Source of the DNA: Nocardioides iriomotensis
GTDB lineage: Bacteria; Actinomycetota; Actinomycetes; Propionibacteriales; Nocardioidaceae
Length of the DNA stretch: 64,000 nucleotides
Reading direction: 5' to 3'
NCBI RefSeq assembly: GCF_004168035.1
Contig: NZ_SDPU01000009.1
Coordinates: 122,525-186,524 of the forward strand
Shown: in pieces, positions 19,814 through 27,101 of the stretch
Position numbering within the stretch: position 1 is the stretch's first letter
How the letters are laid out: each line of letters starts with the position of its first letter
Notes under the pieces: generated by a model
Seen by the model: only the letters and a program-made list of their open reading frames with translations
Told to the model about the DNA's origin: nothing
Database searches by the model: none
Program-made: the position numbers and the translations under genes

Positions 19814-21115
19814 CTAGGCCGCCGGTGCGACCTTGCTCAGCGCGTTGATGATCCGGTCCGACACGTCCCCGTCGCGGGGATCGGTCAGGTTGGCCATGAG
19901 CTTCAGCGTGAACTTCATCAGCGCGGTGCGAGGCAGGCCGTACTTGGTGGCCTGCTTCATGAACGTGGGGTTGCCGATCATCTTGGCGAAGATCCGGCCG
20001 AGCGTGAAGTAGCCGCCGTAGACCGACTCGAGCTCGGCGGCGTACCCCTCCAGGACGCGCTCGCGCGCCGGGCCGGCCGGCGTCGCGAGTGCCTGGACGA
20101 TCGTCTCGGCCGCGATGTGGCCGGACTCGAGGGCGTAGTCGATGCCCTCGCCGTTGAACGGGTTGACCATGCCGCCGGAGTCGCCGCAGAGCAGCACGCC
20201 GCGGGTGTAGTGCGGCTTGCGGTTGAAGCCCATCGGCAGCGCGGCGGAGCCGATCCGGCCGACGCGGTGGGCGTCGTCGCGGAAGCCCCACTCCTCGGGC
20301 GTGTTGGACAGCCAGCGCTGGAGGACGTCCTTGTAGTCGACGTTCTGGAACGCCTTGGAGGTGTTGAGGATGCCGAGGCCGACGTTCGCCGTACCGTCGC
20401 CGACACCGAAGATCCAGCCGTAGCCGGGGAGCAGGTTGCTGCGGCCGGGAGCGCCGTCCCACAGCTCGAGCCAGGACTCCATCCACGGGTCGTCGTGGCG
20501 CGGGGTCTCGTAGTAGGCGCGGACCGCGACGCCCATCGGGCGGTTCTCGCGGCGCTCGAGGCCGAGCGCGATCGCGATGCGGGCCGAGACGCCGTCGGCG
20601 GCGATCACGACCGGGGCGCGGTAGGTCGTCTCGTCGCCGACCTTGCGGCCGCGGTCGTCGACCGGGCGGGCGGTGACGCCGACGACCCGGCCGGAGGCCT
20701 CGTCGATGACGGGACCGGTGACGGCGGTTCGCTCCATCAGCCGCGCGCCGGACTTCTCGGCGTGCCGCGCGAGCAGCTCGTCGAAGTCCATCCGGGTGCG
20801 GACCATGCCGTAGGGCGGGAAGCTCGCCAGCTCGGGCCAGGGCAGCTCGAGCCGGTGCCCGGCCCCGACGATCCGCAGGCCCTGGTTGCGCGCCCAGCCG
20901 GGCGCGTCGAGGTCGATGCCCATCGCGACGAGCTGGCGGACGGCGCGCGGGGTGAGCCCGTCGCCGCAGATCTTGTCGCGGGGGAACGCCGCCTTCTCGA
21001 GCAGGAGCACGTCGACGCCGGCCTGCGCGAGGTGGAAGGCGGCGGACGATCCGGCCGGTCCGGCCCCGACGACGATGACGTCGGCGGCCTGCGTGTCCGC
21101 GGGCGTCCGGGTCAT
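19814..21115 (-). CDS. Geranylgeranyl reductase family protein (probable menaquinone tail reductase, MenJ-like)
   Basis: A flavoprotein of 433 residues. The FAD-binding Rossmann motif VIVVGAGPAGSSAAFHL is at residues 13-29, followed by the family segment FPRDKICGDGLTPRAV near residue 46 and the second FAD motif LLCGDSGGMVNPFNGEGI near residue 290. Members saturate double bonds of isoprenoid chains. In mycobacteria the MenJ branch reduces one unit of the menaquinone tail. Location before nuoA, with polyprenyl synthase at the far end and menG next door, supports a menaquinone role over chlorophyll or lipid roles. ATG 21115 was chosen over the longer reading from 21151 because GAGGAG lies 8 bases upstream. 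Confidence 0.85.
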   Translation of the reverse strand: MTRTPADTQAADVIVVGAGPAGSSAAFHLAQAGVDVLLLEKAAFPRDKICGDGLTPRAVRQLVAMGIDLDAPGWARNQGLRIVGAGHRLELPWPELASFPPYGMVRTRMDFDELLARHAEKSGARLMERTAVTGPVIDEASGRVVGVTARPVDDRGRKVGDETTYRAPVVIAADGVSARIAIALGLERRENRPMGVAVRAYYETPRHDDPWMESWLELWDGAPGRSNLLPGYGWIFGVGDGTANVGLGILNTSKAFQNVDYKDVLQRWLSNTPEEWGFRDDAHRVGRIGSAALPMGFNRKPHYTRGVLLCGDSGGMVNPFNGEGIDYALESGHIAAETIVQALATPAGPARERVLEGYAAELESVYGGYFTLGRIFAKMIGNPTFMKQATKYGLPRTALMKFTLKLMANLTDPRDGDVSDRIINALSKVAPAA

Positions 21116-21159
21116 GCGGGGGATCTCCTCAGCTCGGTATCCGGGCGGCATTTGTGACT

Positions 21160-21177
21160 ATGTGAATTGCTTCACTA
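21160..21177. promoter_or_regulatory. Probable Rex operator upstream of the reductase-nuo unit
   Basis: The 18-mer ATGTGAATTGCTTCACTA contains TGTGAA-TTGC-TTCACT, matching 11 of 12 fixed positions of the Rex half-site pattern TGTGAA-N4-TTCACA. It lies 45 bases before the ATG at 21115, in the only AT-rich part of this intergenic region. Rex itself is encoded at 46148-46924. A CRP-type reading (TGTGA-N6-TCACA) is also possible because the two consensus sites overlap. Confidence 0.65.
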
Positions 21178-21278
21178 ATGCCGACCGTCGCTCAGTCTAG
21201 AGGCCGTGGTCACATCCCGCGACCCGGCCCCCTGCCCGTGCGGCCGCCCCGGAAAACGGGGTCTGACCTGGCCATTTC

Positions 21279-21296
21279 CGCAACGTCCATGTTGCG
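21279..21296. promoter_or_regulatory. Palindrome with GCAAC half-sites
   Basis: CGCAAC-GTCCAT-GTTGCG is a perfect 6+6 inverted repeat followed by an AT-rich TTATTAAC. It could be an operator or a small hairpin. No gene starts on the plus strand near it. Its GCAAC half-sites resemble those of the element before the aldehyde dehydrogenase (62346). Confidence 0.4.
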
Positions 21297-21315
21297 TTAT
21301 TAACGTCTCCGCAGC

Positions 21316-21384
21316 TGTAACGCGGGGTTATGGACGCTTCACAAGGCGCATGCGCCTGGGGAAGCGTCCACATGCCTGGGGAAG
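21316..21384. repeat. Composite repeat, copy A: nested palindrome
   Basis: The 69 bases match 33375-33444 with five substitutions and one gap. Outer arms TGGACGCTTC (21331-21340) and GAAGCGTCCA (21361-21370) pair perfectly. Between them the 14-base palindrome AGGCGCATGCGCCT (21344-21357) is also perfect. On the minus strand, CTTCCCCAGGC occurs twice with a 20-base period. It does not look coding on either strand. Confidence 0.75.
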
Positions 21385-21420
21385 AGCCGCCGGTACGGCG
21401 GTCGGCGGCGCCGGCGACCA

Positions 21421-21567
21421 GGGCAGGACGCGCCGACTCGACCGCCTCGCAAGGGCAAGACGCGCCGACTCGCGCTCCCAGCGGGAGGTTCGAGCCGGGT
21501 CGGCGGATCGGCGCAGGAGGTTCGAGCCGGGTCGGCGGGACGGCGCGGGAGGTTCGAGCCGGGTCAG
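21421..21567. repeat. Composite repeat, copy A: 32-base-period tandem array
   Basis: Two units GGGCARGACGCGCCGACTCG start at 21421 and 21453. Three diverged units resembling GGGAGGTTCGAGCCGGGTCG start at 21483, 21515 and 21547. Steps are 32, 30, 32 and 32 bases, with about 12 variable bases between 20-base cores. The array runs into the menG stop codon (21564-21566). Confidence 0.75.
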
Positions 21568-22256
21568 CCGGCGGTGGCGCGGTGCAGCGTGACGATGCCG
21601 CCGGAGAGGTTGCGCCACTCGGCGTCGCGCCAGCCGGCGGCGGTGATCCGCTCGGCCAGGGCGGGCTGGTCGGGCCAGGCGCGTATGGACTCGGCGAGGT
21701 ACACGTAGGCGTCGGGGCTCGACGACACGGCGCGGGCGACCGGCGGCAGCGCGCGCATGAGGTACTCGACGTACACCGTGCGGAAGGCCTTGTTGGTCGG
21801 GTGGCTGAACTCGCACACCACGAGCCGGCCGCCGGGCCTGGTCACCCGGCGCATCTCGCGCAGCCCGGCGTCCGGGTCGACGACGTTGCGCAGCCCGAAC
21901 GAGATGGTCACCGCGTCGAAGGTCGCGTCGGCGAACGGCAGCCGGGTCGCGTCGCCGGCGGTGAAGCCGAGGTGCGGACGGTGCTGCTTGCCGACCTGCA
22001 GCATGCCGATCGAGAAGTCGCACGGCACGACCTGCGCGCCGCGGTCGGCGAACGGCTGGCTGGAGGTGCCGGTGCCGGCGGCGAGGTCGAGCACCTTCTC
22101 GCCAGGGCGCGGGTCGATCGCCTCGACGACCAGCCTGCGCCAGCGGCGGTCCTGCCCCAGCGACAGCACGTCGTTGGTCAGGTCGTAGCGGCGCGCGACG
22201 TCGTCGAACATCGCCTGCACCTCGGCGGGCTTCTTCTCCAGGTCGGCGCGGGTCAC
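21564..22256 (-). CDS. menG: Demethylmenaquinone methyltransferase
   Basis: A class I SAM-dependent methyltransferase of 230 residues (UbiE/MenG family) that methylates demethylmenaquinone in the last step of menaquinone synthesis. Family motifs are [20 protein letters not shown] near residue 17, the SAM-binding [12 protein letters not shown] near residue 55, and [18 protein letters not shown] near residue 118. GTG 22256 was chosen because TAGGCT lies 7 bases upstream on the minus strand, the arrangement of a leaderless actinobacterial transcript, and the protein then has normal length. It is divergent from menF. The 3' end touches repeat array A. Confidence 0.92.
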   Translation of the reverse strand: MTRADLEKKPAEVQAMFDDVARRYDLTNDVLSLGQDRRWRRLVVEAIDPRPGEKVLDLAAGTGTSSQPFADRGAQVVPCDFSIGMLQVGKQHRPHLGFTAGDATRLPFADATFDAVTISFGLRNVVDPDAGLREMRRVTRPGGRLVVCEFSHPTNKAFRTVYVEYLMRALPPVARAVSSSPDAYVYLAESIRAWPDQPALAERITAAGWRDAEWRNLSGGIVTLHRATAG

Positions 22257-22316
22257 GGGGGGAAGCCTAGGGCTCGATGTGGGAAGGGCTGGAAGACGGT
22301 CGTAGGCTGACGCCTC
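22257..22316. promoter_or_regulatory. Divergent menG/menF promoter region, both leaderless-type
   Basis: On the minus strand TAGGCT (22269-22264) lies 7 bases before GTG 22256. On the plus strand TAGGCT (22303-22308) lies 8 bases before GTG 22317. Such spacing places the transcription start at or next to the start codon. Neither gene has a Shine-Dalgarno sequence. Confidence 0.6.
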
Positions 22317-23585
22317 GTGACGCAGCCCCAGGTGAGTGCCGACCCGCTGGTCGTGCGCACCGTCCCCCTCGACGACCCGGGCGACCTGCTGGCGCTGCTT
22401 CCCGGTTCCGCGACCACCCCGGACGTGACGGCCTGGGTCCGCAACGGCGACGGGCTCGTGGGCTGGGGCGCGGCGGCCGTGCTGCGCCCGGCCGGCGCGG
22501 ACCGGTTCGCGCAGGCCCGCGCGTGGTGGGTCGACCAGGTCGGTACGGCGGTCGTCCGCGACGAGGTGCGGCTGCCGGGCACGGGCCTGGTGTGCTTCGG
22601 GTCGTTCGCGTTCGCCGACGAGACCGGCGACAGCGTGCTGGTGGTCCCGGAGGTCGTCGTCGGGCGGCGCGGTGGCCGCGCGTGGGTGACCACGACCAGC
22701 GCCGGGGCGCTGACCACGACGCCGGAGGTCGCGCCGGTGGAGCCTCCCGCGCCGCCGAGCAACGTGACGTTCTCCGACGGCGCGATGAGCGGAGCCGGCT
22801 GGGAGTCGGTGGTCGCCGAGGCGGTCCGCCGGATCAACGCCGGCGACCTCGAGAAGGTCGTGCTCGCACGGGACCTTGTGGCCACCGCGTCCGAGGACGT
22901 CGACGTGCGGTGGCCGCTGCACCGGCTGTCCGAGAGCTACCCGATGTGCTGGACGTTCCACGTGGACGGGCTGTTCGGCGCCACGCCCGAGATGCTCGTG
23001 CGCCGCGAGCGCGGCCTGGTGACCTCGCGGGTGCTCGCCGGGACGATCCGCCGTACCGGAGACGACGAGCGGGACCTGGCCCTGGCCGCGACCCTGGCGC
23101 GGTCCTCGAAGGACCTCGAGGAGCACGAGTACGCCGTGCGCTCGGTCGCCGACGCGCTCGCCCCGCACTGCACGTCGATGAACGTGCCCGAGGCGCCGTT
23201 CGTGCTGCACCTGCCCAACGTCATGCACCTGGCGACCGATGTCGCCGGCGTGACCCACGAGACCGACGACGTGGCCTCGTCGCTCACGCTCGCCGAGGCG
23301 CTGCACCCCTCGGCCGCGGTCGGCGGGACGCCCACCAGCGTGGCGCGCGAGCTGATCAGCGAGATCGAGGGCATGGACCGCGGCCGCTACGCCGGGCCGG
23401 TCGGCTGGATGGACGCGGCGGGCGACGGCGAGTGGGGCATCGCGCTGCGCTCGGCGGAGATCGACGGCGCGCGGGTGCGGCTGTTCGCCGGCTGCGGGAT
23501 CGTCGCGGACTCCGACCCGGCGGCCGAGCTGGCGGAGGCACAGGCGAAGTTCGTCCCGGTGCGAGACGCGCTGGCGGGTCGCTGA
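22317..23585 (+). CDS. menF: Isochorismate synthase
   Basis: A chorismate-utilising enzyme of 422 residues that converts chorismate to isochorismate, the first committed step of menaquinone synthesis. The C-terminal chorismate-binding fold is evident: [15 protein letters not shown] near residue 172, FSASPE-type [14 protein letters not shown] near residue 220, [10 protein letters not shown], and [13 protein letters not shown] near residue 325. The general-base lysine is in LEKVVLARD. The short N-terminus and context with menG, menD, menC, menE and menA argue for MenF over a siderophore-type EntC. GTG 22317 sits behind a leaderless promoter. Confidence 0.88.
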   Translation: MTQPQVSADPLVVRTVPLDDPGDLLALLPGSATTPDVTAWVRNGDGLVGWGAAAVLRPAGADRFAQARAWWVDQVGTAVVRDEVRLPGTGLVCFGSFAFADETGDSVLVVPEVVVGRRGGRAWVTTTSAGALTTTPEVAPVEPPAPPSNVTFSDGAMSGAGWESVVAEAVRRINAGDLEKVVLARDLVATASEDVDVRWPLHRLSESYPMCWTFHVDGLFGATPEMLVRRERGLVTSRVLAGTIRRTGDDERDLALAATLARSSKDLEEHEYAVRSVADALAPHCTSMNVPEAPFVLHLPNVMHLATDVAGVTHETDDVASSLTLAEALHPSAAVGGTPTSVARELISEIEGMDRGRYAGPVGWMDAAGDGEWGIALRSAEIDGARVRLFAGCGIVADSDPAAELAEAQAKFVPVRDALAGR

Positions 23586-23605
23586 CCCTCCCCCGCGGGG
23601 TCAGC
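23581..23605 (+). terminator. Terminator overlapping the menF stop
   Basis: GCTGACCC / GGGTCAGC form a perfect 8-base stem around a 9-base loop that includes the end of the gene. No T-run follows. Confidence 0.5.
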
Positions 23606-23817
23606 CACGCCGTGCGCACCCGAGGAGGGTGTGGTCCCTCCGGGGTACTGCCGCGGGCAACGGACCCTTGGGTCACCCGTCGCCCACGGCAGAACTCGTG
23701 GTCGCACACCCCCGGTTTCCGGTGCGGGACCCATCCTTGCCCCCACCGGCGCGTCGTGTCTGTAGCCAATGGCGGTCATGGGTCTCGCCCGAACGGTCAT
23801 CCTCGGTCCCTGTTCGG

Positions 23818-23846
23818 CTAGTCCCCGTCCCGACGTTCGGGACTAG
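23818..23846 (-). terminator. Terminator after the antiporter gene
   Basis: CTAGTCCC / GGGACTAG pair perfectly, with a further CCCGACGTTCGGG hairpin possible inside. It lies 10 bases beyond the stop of the minus-strand antiporter. The remaining sequence between menF and this hairpin (23606-23817) shows no gene. Confidence 0.55.
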
Positions 23847-23855
23847 TTACCCGGC

Positions 23856-25751
23856 TCAGCCGACCTTCTCGTCGACGAAGCACCAGCGCCAGTGCTCGCC
23901 GGGCTCCGCGGACTGCGCGACCGGGTGCGTGGACTCGCGGAAGTGGCCGGACGCGTGCCGGCGCGGGGAGGAGTCGCAGCAGCCCACGTGGCCGCAGGTC
24001 AGGCAGGTGCGCAGGTGCACCCAGGCCCGCTCGCCCATCGCGACGCAGTCCTCGCACACGCCGTCGACGCGCGGTGCGTGCGGCCGCGCCTGCTCGAGGT
24101 GCTCGCAGAGCTCGATGGTGCCCACCCTTCCCGTGACCTTGCCCGGGTCGCCGGTCGTCGCGTCGCGCAGCTCCTCACGACGGCTGCTCAGATCGTCGAG
24201 CATCGACTCCTCGACGTCCAGTGCGGCGAGCACGTCGGCCACGACCTCGTGCGGGATCCGCCCGGTGCTGCGCACCTCGAGGACCCGGCCGCGCTCGGCG
24301 CGCAGCATCTTGCGGCGCAGCCGCGTGTACGCCTCGCTGGGCGTCTCGACCTCGGGGTCGTTGGCGCCGATCCGCTCCCAGGCGGCGTTGTCGCGCTGCT
24401 CGGCCCGGCGGCGAAGCGCGTCCATCGTGCCGTGCGGGTCCTCGTCGTGCGCGTGCTCGTCGAGCCAGGCCCGGCCGGCGGCCGACGCCTCCTGGAACAG
24501 CGAGGCCCGGGCGAGGGCGTCCTCGCGCGGGTCGGGGCCGGGCAGCCGGAGCCGCCGGACCAGCCAGGGCAGGGTCGTGCCCTGCAGGAAGAGCGTGCCG
24601 GCTGTCACGACGAGCGCGATCAGGATCAGCACGTCGCGCTCCTCGAAGGTCACCGGGATGACGAACGCCGCCGCGAGCGTCACCACGCCCCGCATCCCGG
24701 CCCAGCCGAGGACAGCCGTGGAGGCCCAGGAGGGGTGCGCCCCGGACCTCCCGCCCGCGCCCGGCCCGACGAGGAGGAACCGGGCCGGGAAGACCCAGAG
24801 GATGCGGCTCAGGATCACGGCCGCGAACGTCGCGACACAGGCGAAGATCACCACGCCCGGTCCGAGGTCGCCCTGGGCCACCGCGTCGACGATGCCGCGG
24901 GCCTGGAGCCCGATCATCAGGAAGACGACGTTCTCGAGGATGAAGGAGGCCGTGCGCCAGTTGAGCTGCTCGGAGATGCGTGACGAGGGGGACTGCAGGA
25001 CCGGCGCCTTGTGGCCGAGGAGCAGCCCGGCGACGACCACCGCGAGCACGCCGCTGGCGTGGACCTGCTCAGCGGCGACGTAGGCGACGAACGGGGTGAC
25101 CAGGGACACGCTCGTGTCGAGGACCGGCTCGGTGACCAGCCGGCGCACCTTGCCGATGACGACGAAGACGACGATGCCGACGAGCACCCCGCCGCCGGCG
25201 GCGAGCAGGAAGTCACCCGCGACGTCCAGCACGGTGACCGCTCCGCCGGCGACGCCGATGGCGGTGCGCAGCGCCACCAGTGCGGTGGCGTCGTTGAGCA
25301 GCGACTCGCCCTCGAGGATCGTCACGATCCGGCGTGGCAGGCCGATCCGGCGGGCGATCGCGGTCGCCGCGACGGCGTCGGGCGGGGCCACGACCGCGCC
25401 GAGGGCGAACGCCGCCGGCCAGCTGACGCCCGGGATGACCAGGTGCACCACCGCGCCCACGACGACGGTCGTGAACGCGACGAGCCCGATGGACAGCAGC
25501 AGGATCGGCCGCCGGTTGGCGTTGAAGTCGACCAGTGAGGTCTGCAGCGCGGCGGTGTAGAGCAGCGGCGGGAGGAAGCCGACCAGGGCGAGCTCGGCGG
25601 TGAGCTCGACGTCAGGGATCCATGGCGTGAACGACGCGGCCATCCCGACCGCGACGAGCACGAGCGGGGCCGACAGGTCGTAGCGGCGGCAGGACGCGCT
25701 GACCGCGACCACGACGGCGACCAGGGTCGCGACGGTGAGGACGAGGTGCAC
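23856..25751 (-). CDS. Na+/H+ antiporter (CPA1) with C-terminal UBP-type zinc finger
   Basis: The 631-residue protein has an N-terminal CPA1/NhaP-type antiporter domain of about 12 membrane segments (residues 1-400). It includes the family motifs GFLPPLLYTAALQT, VVAPPDAVAATAIARR (near residue 138, with the ion-binding Asp) and ILEGESLLNDATALVA (near residue 165). A hydrophilic domain (about 410-555) follows, then residues 561-631, which fit a UBP-type zinc finger: C566xxC569, C583xxC586, C591/C592 and histidines 599, 603 and 609. In eukaryotes this finger binds the free C-terminus of ubiquitin; its bacterial role is not established to my knowledge. The start is GTG 25751. The AraC/DinB regulator ends 21 bases upstream on the same strand and may be co-transcribed. 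Confidence 0.85.
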   Translation of the reverse strand: MHLVLTVATLVAVVVAVSASCRRYDLSAPLVLVAVGMAASFTPWIPDVELTAELALVGFLPPLLYTAALQTSLVDFNANRRPILLLSIGLVAFTTVVVGAVVHLVIPGVSWPAAFALGAVVAPPDAVAATAIARRIGLPRRIVTILEGESLLNDATALVALRTAIGVAGGAVTVLDVAGDFLLAAGGGVLVGIVVFVVIGKVRRLVTEPVLDTSVSLVTPFVAYVAAEQVHASGVLAVVVAGLLLGHKAPVLQSPSSRISEQLNWRTASFILENVVFLMIGLQARGIVDAVAQGDLGPGVVIFACVATFAAVILSRILWVFPARFLLVGPGAGGRSGAHPSWASTAVLGWAGMRGVVTLAAAFVIPVTFEERDVLILIALVVTAGTLFLQGTTLPWLVRRLRLPGPDPREDALARASLFQEASAAGRAWLDEHAHDEDPHGTMDALRRRAEQRDNAAWERIGANDPEVETPSEAYTRLRRKMLRAERGRVLEVRSTGRIPHEVVADVLAALDVEESMLDDLSSRREELRDATTGDPGKVTGRVGTIELCEHLEQARPHAPRVDGVCEDCVAMGERAWVHLRTCLTCGHVGCCDSSPRRHASGHFRESTHPVAQSAEPGEHWRWCFVDEKVG

Positions 25752-25772
25752 GCGGCAAGTCTGCCGCGCCGG

Positions 25773-26705
25773 TCACACCCGCGGCTCGGCCACCCAGCGC
25801 ATGGGATCGCCCCAGCCGAGGTCGGTGATGCCGTGCGCGTCGAGCGCCAGCGCGACGAGGGTGCGCCGGTGCGCGGCGAACGTCAGGACATGGGCGATCA
25901 TCCCGCCGTACGTGAAGATCTCGGCGGGTTCGCAGAGCGCGTCGACGAAGGTGTCGTCGAGGCGCCCCCGGGCGACGACGTCGCGGACGTGGCCGAGGTA
26001 CGTCGGCCCCTCCACGGCGAGCCGCGACCGGAGCGAGTCGAGGGACTCGTGGTCCTCGACCGACCAGTCGTACTCACGGTCGTCGAGGGCGGCGTTCCAC
26101 ATGCCCATCTGGCCGACGAGCCGGGAGAGCAGCGAGCGGATCGTCTGCTGGTCGTCGTCGACGTCGAGACGGATCACCTGGTCGAGCTGGTCGTCGGACA
26201 GGCGCGACGCGCACTCGATCATCTCGCCGGTCAGCCAGACGTGGTGCTCGACCATCGAGGTGAGCAGGTCCATGGAGGTCACCTTCTTCTGGGCAGGGAG
26301 CCGCAGGCTCCCGGGTGGGTGGAAGTGGACGTCGCTGGGCGCCTCGATCCGGATCTGCGTCGGTCGCCCGCGCCAGGCCTGGGGCCCGACGCCGTACGCC
26401 CGCTGGAACGCACGCGTGAACGCCTCGTGCGACCCGTAGCCGGCCTCGACGGCGACGTCGAGGACGGTCCTGCGGGTGGTGAGGAGGCGGTACGCCGCGC
26501 GCTCGAGCAGGATCCGGCGGCGGAACCGGGCCGGGGGCTCGCCGGCGACCGACGACACGATCCGGTCGAGGTGGAACCGCGACAGGTGGAGCCGCCCCGC
26601 CATCGACGCTCCGTCGACGTCCCCGGCGTCGTGGCCCGCGTCCTCGTCGAGGAGGTCGGCCAGCGCGTCGAGGAAGCCGGTGAAGTGGTCGGCGGCGGCG
26701 CTCAT
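25773..26705 (-). CDS. AraC-type regulator with DinB-like C-terminal domain
   Basis: This protein of 310 residues has an N-terminal AraC/XylS helix-turn-helix region (residues about 30-105). The two helices are visible around RLHLSRFHLDRIVSSVAGEP and TVLDVAVEAGYGSHEAFTRA, followed by FQRAYGVGPQAWR. The second half (about 145-300), with MVEHHVWLTGEMIECASRL and GQMGMWNAALDD, resembles the DinB/YfiT four-helix metal-binding fold. AraC domains are more often C-terminal, so the order is reversed. ATG 26705 was preferred over the longer in-frame reading from 26810, whose residues are low-complexity. The target is unknown; the downstream antiporter is a candidate by proximity. Confidence 0.75.
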   Translation of the reverse strand: MSAAADHFTGFLDALADLLDEDAGHDAGDVDGASMAGRLHLSRFHLDRIVSSVAGEPPARFRRRILLERAAYRLLTTRRTVLDVAVEAGYGSHEAFTRAFQRAYGVGPQAWRGRPTQIRIEAPSDVHFHPPGSLRLPAQKKVTSMDLLTSMVEHHVWLTGEMIECASRLSDDQLDQVIRLDVDDDQQTIRSLLSRLVGQMGMWNAALDDREYDWSVEDHESLDSLRSRLAVEGPTYLGHVRDVVARGRLDDTFVDALCEPAEIFTYGGMIAHVLTFAAHRRTLVALALDAHGITDLGWGDPMRWVAEPRV

Positions 26706-27101
26706 GGGTTCAGTCCACCCGTTCCGGACCCGCGGCGCCTGATCGATTTTGTGCAGCCGCCGGCCGCGCGACGTCGCGTCGTGTTGCGAGATCGGGACGG
26801 GGCACGGCAAGGTGACCCAGCCGCTCCACGCACCCCCTGACCCACATGGGCGTGACCCTAGCCCTGCGGGGCGTCCAGTTCTGTCCGAAGCGTCGGCCGC
26901 TCGGGACGCCGAACCGGCCGGTCAGGTGGAACGATGGAGGCAGCACCCCGAGACTCCGGCGCCCGACAGGAACCCCCGCCTGCCGGGCGTCGGTCACGTC
27001 CGGGGCCGTGAGCTCACCGGCTGCTGCAGCCGCCGATCGCGGCCATCGAGCCGAGGTGCATTCGTGACGTCGTCAACGTCCGGCCGGACACGGTGTCAGG
27101 G
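26706..27101. other. 396-base intergenic region
   Basis: It lies between the menD stop and the start of the AraC/DinB gene, both on the minus strand. An imperfect 11-base hairpin (26960-26989, CGCCCGACAGG / CCTGCCGGGCG) about 110 bases past the menD stop could end that transcript. The promoter of the regulator should be near 26706-26800. Short plus-strand frames here lack coding character. Confidence 0.6.

Larger units (their letters stand above)
21116..21563. other. 448-base intergenic region with operator, palindromes and repeats
   Basis: From the reductase start outward it holds the ribosome-binding site, the Rex-like operator (21160-21177) and GC-rich sequence without a visible reading frame. 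A separate palindrome follows (21279-21296), then the nested-palindrome repeat (21316-21384) and the 32-base-period array running into the end of menG. I see no gene in it. Confidence 0.75.

Noticed and set aside
19380..20486. Arginine-rich minus-strand frame across nuoA and the reductase gene
   Set aside because: It is an out-of-frame shadow of two well-supported genes.
21161..21176. CRP/GlxR site TGTGA-N6-TCACT
   Set aside because: The same bases fit the Rex pattern better, since the extra A/T positions of both half-sites also match. A Rex gene and a second Rex-like site are in the window. CRP binding is not excluded, so it is kept only as an alternative in the entry.
26846..27067. 73-residue plus-strand frame in the menD/AraC gap
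   Set aside because: No family resemblance, no ribosome-binding site or leaderless promoter, and an Arg/Pro/Ala composition typical of chance frames here.
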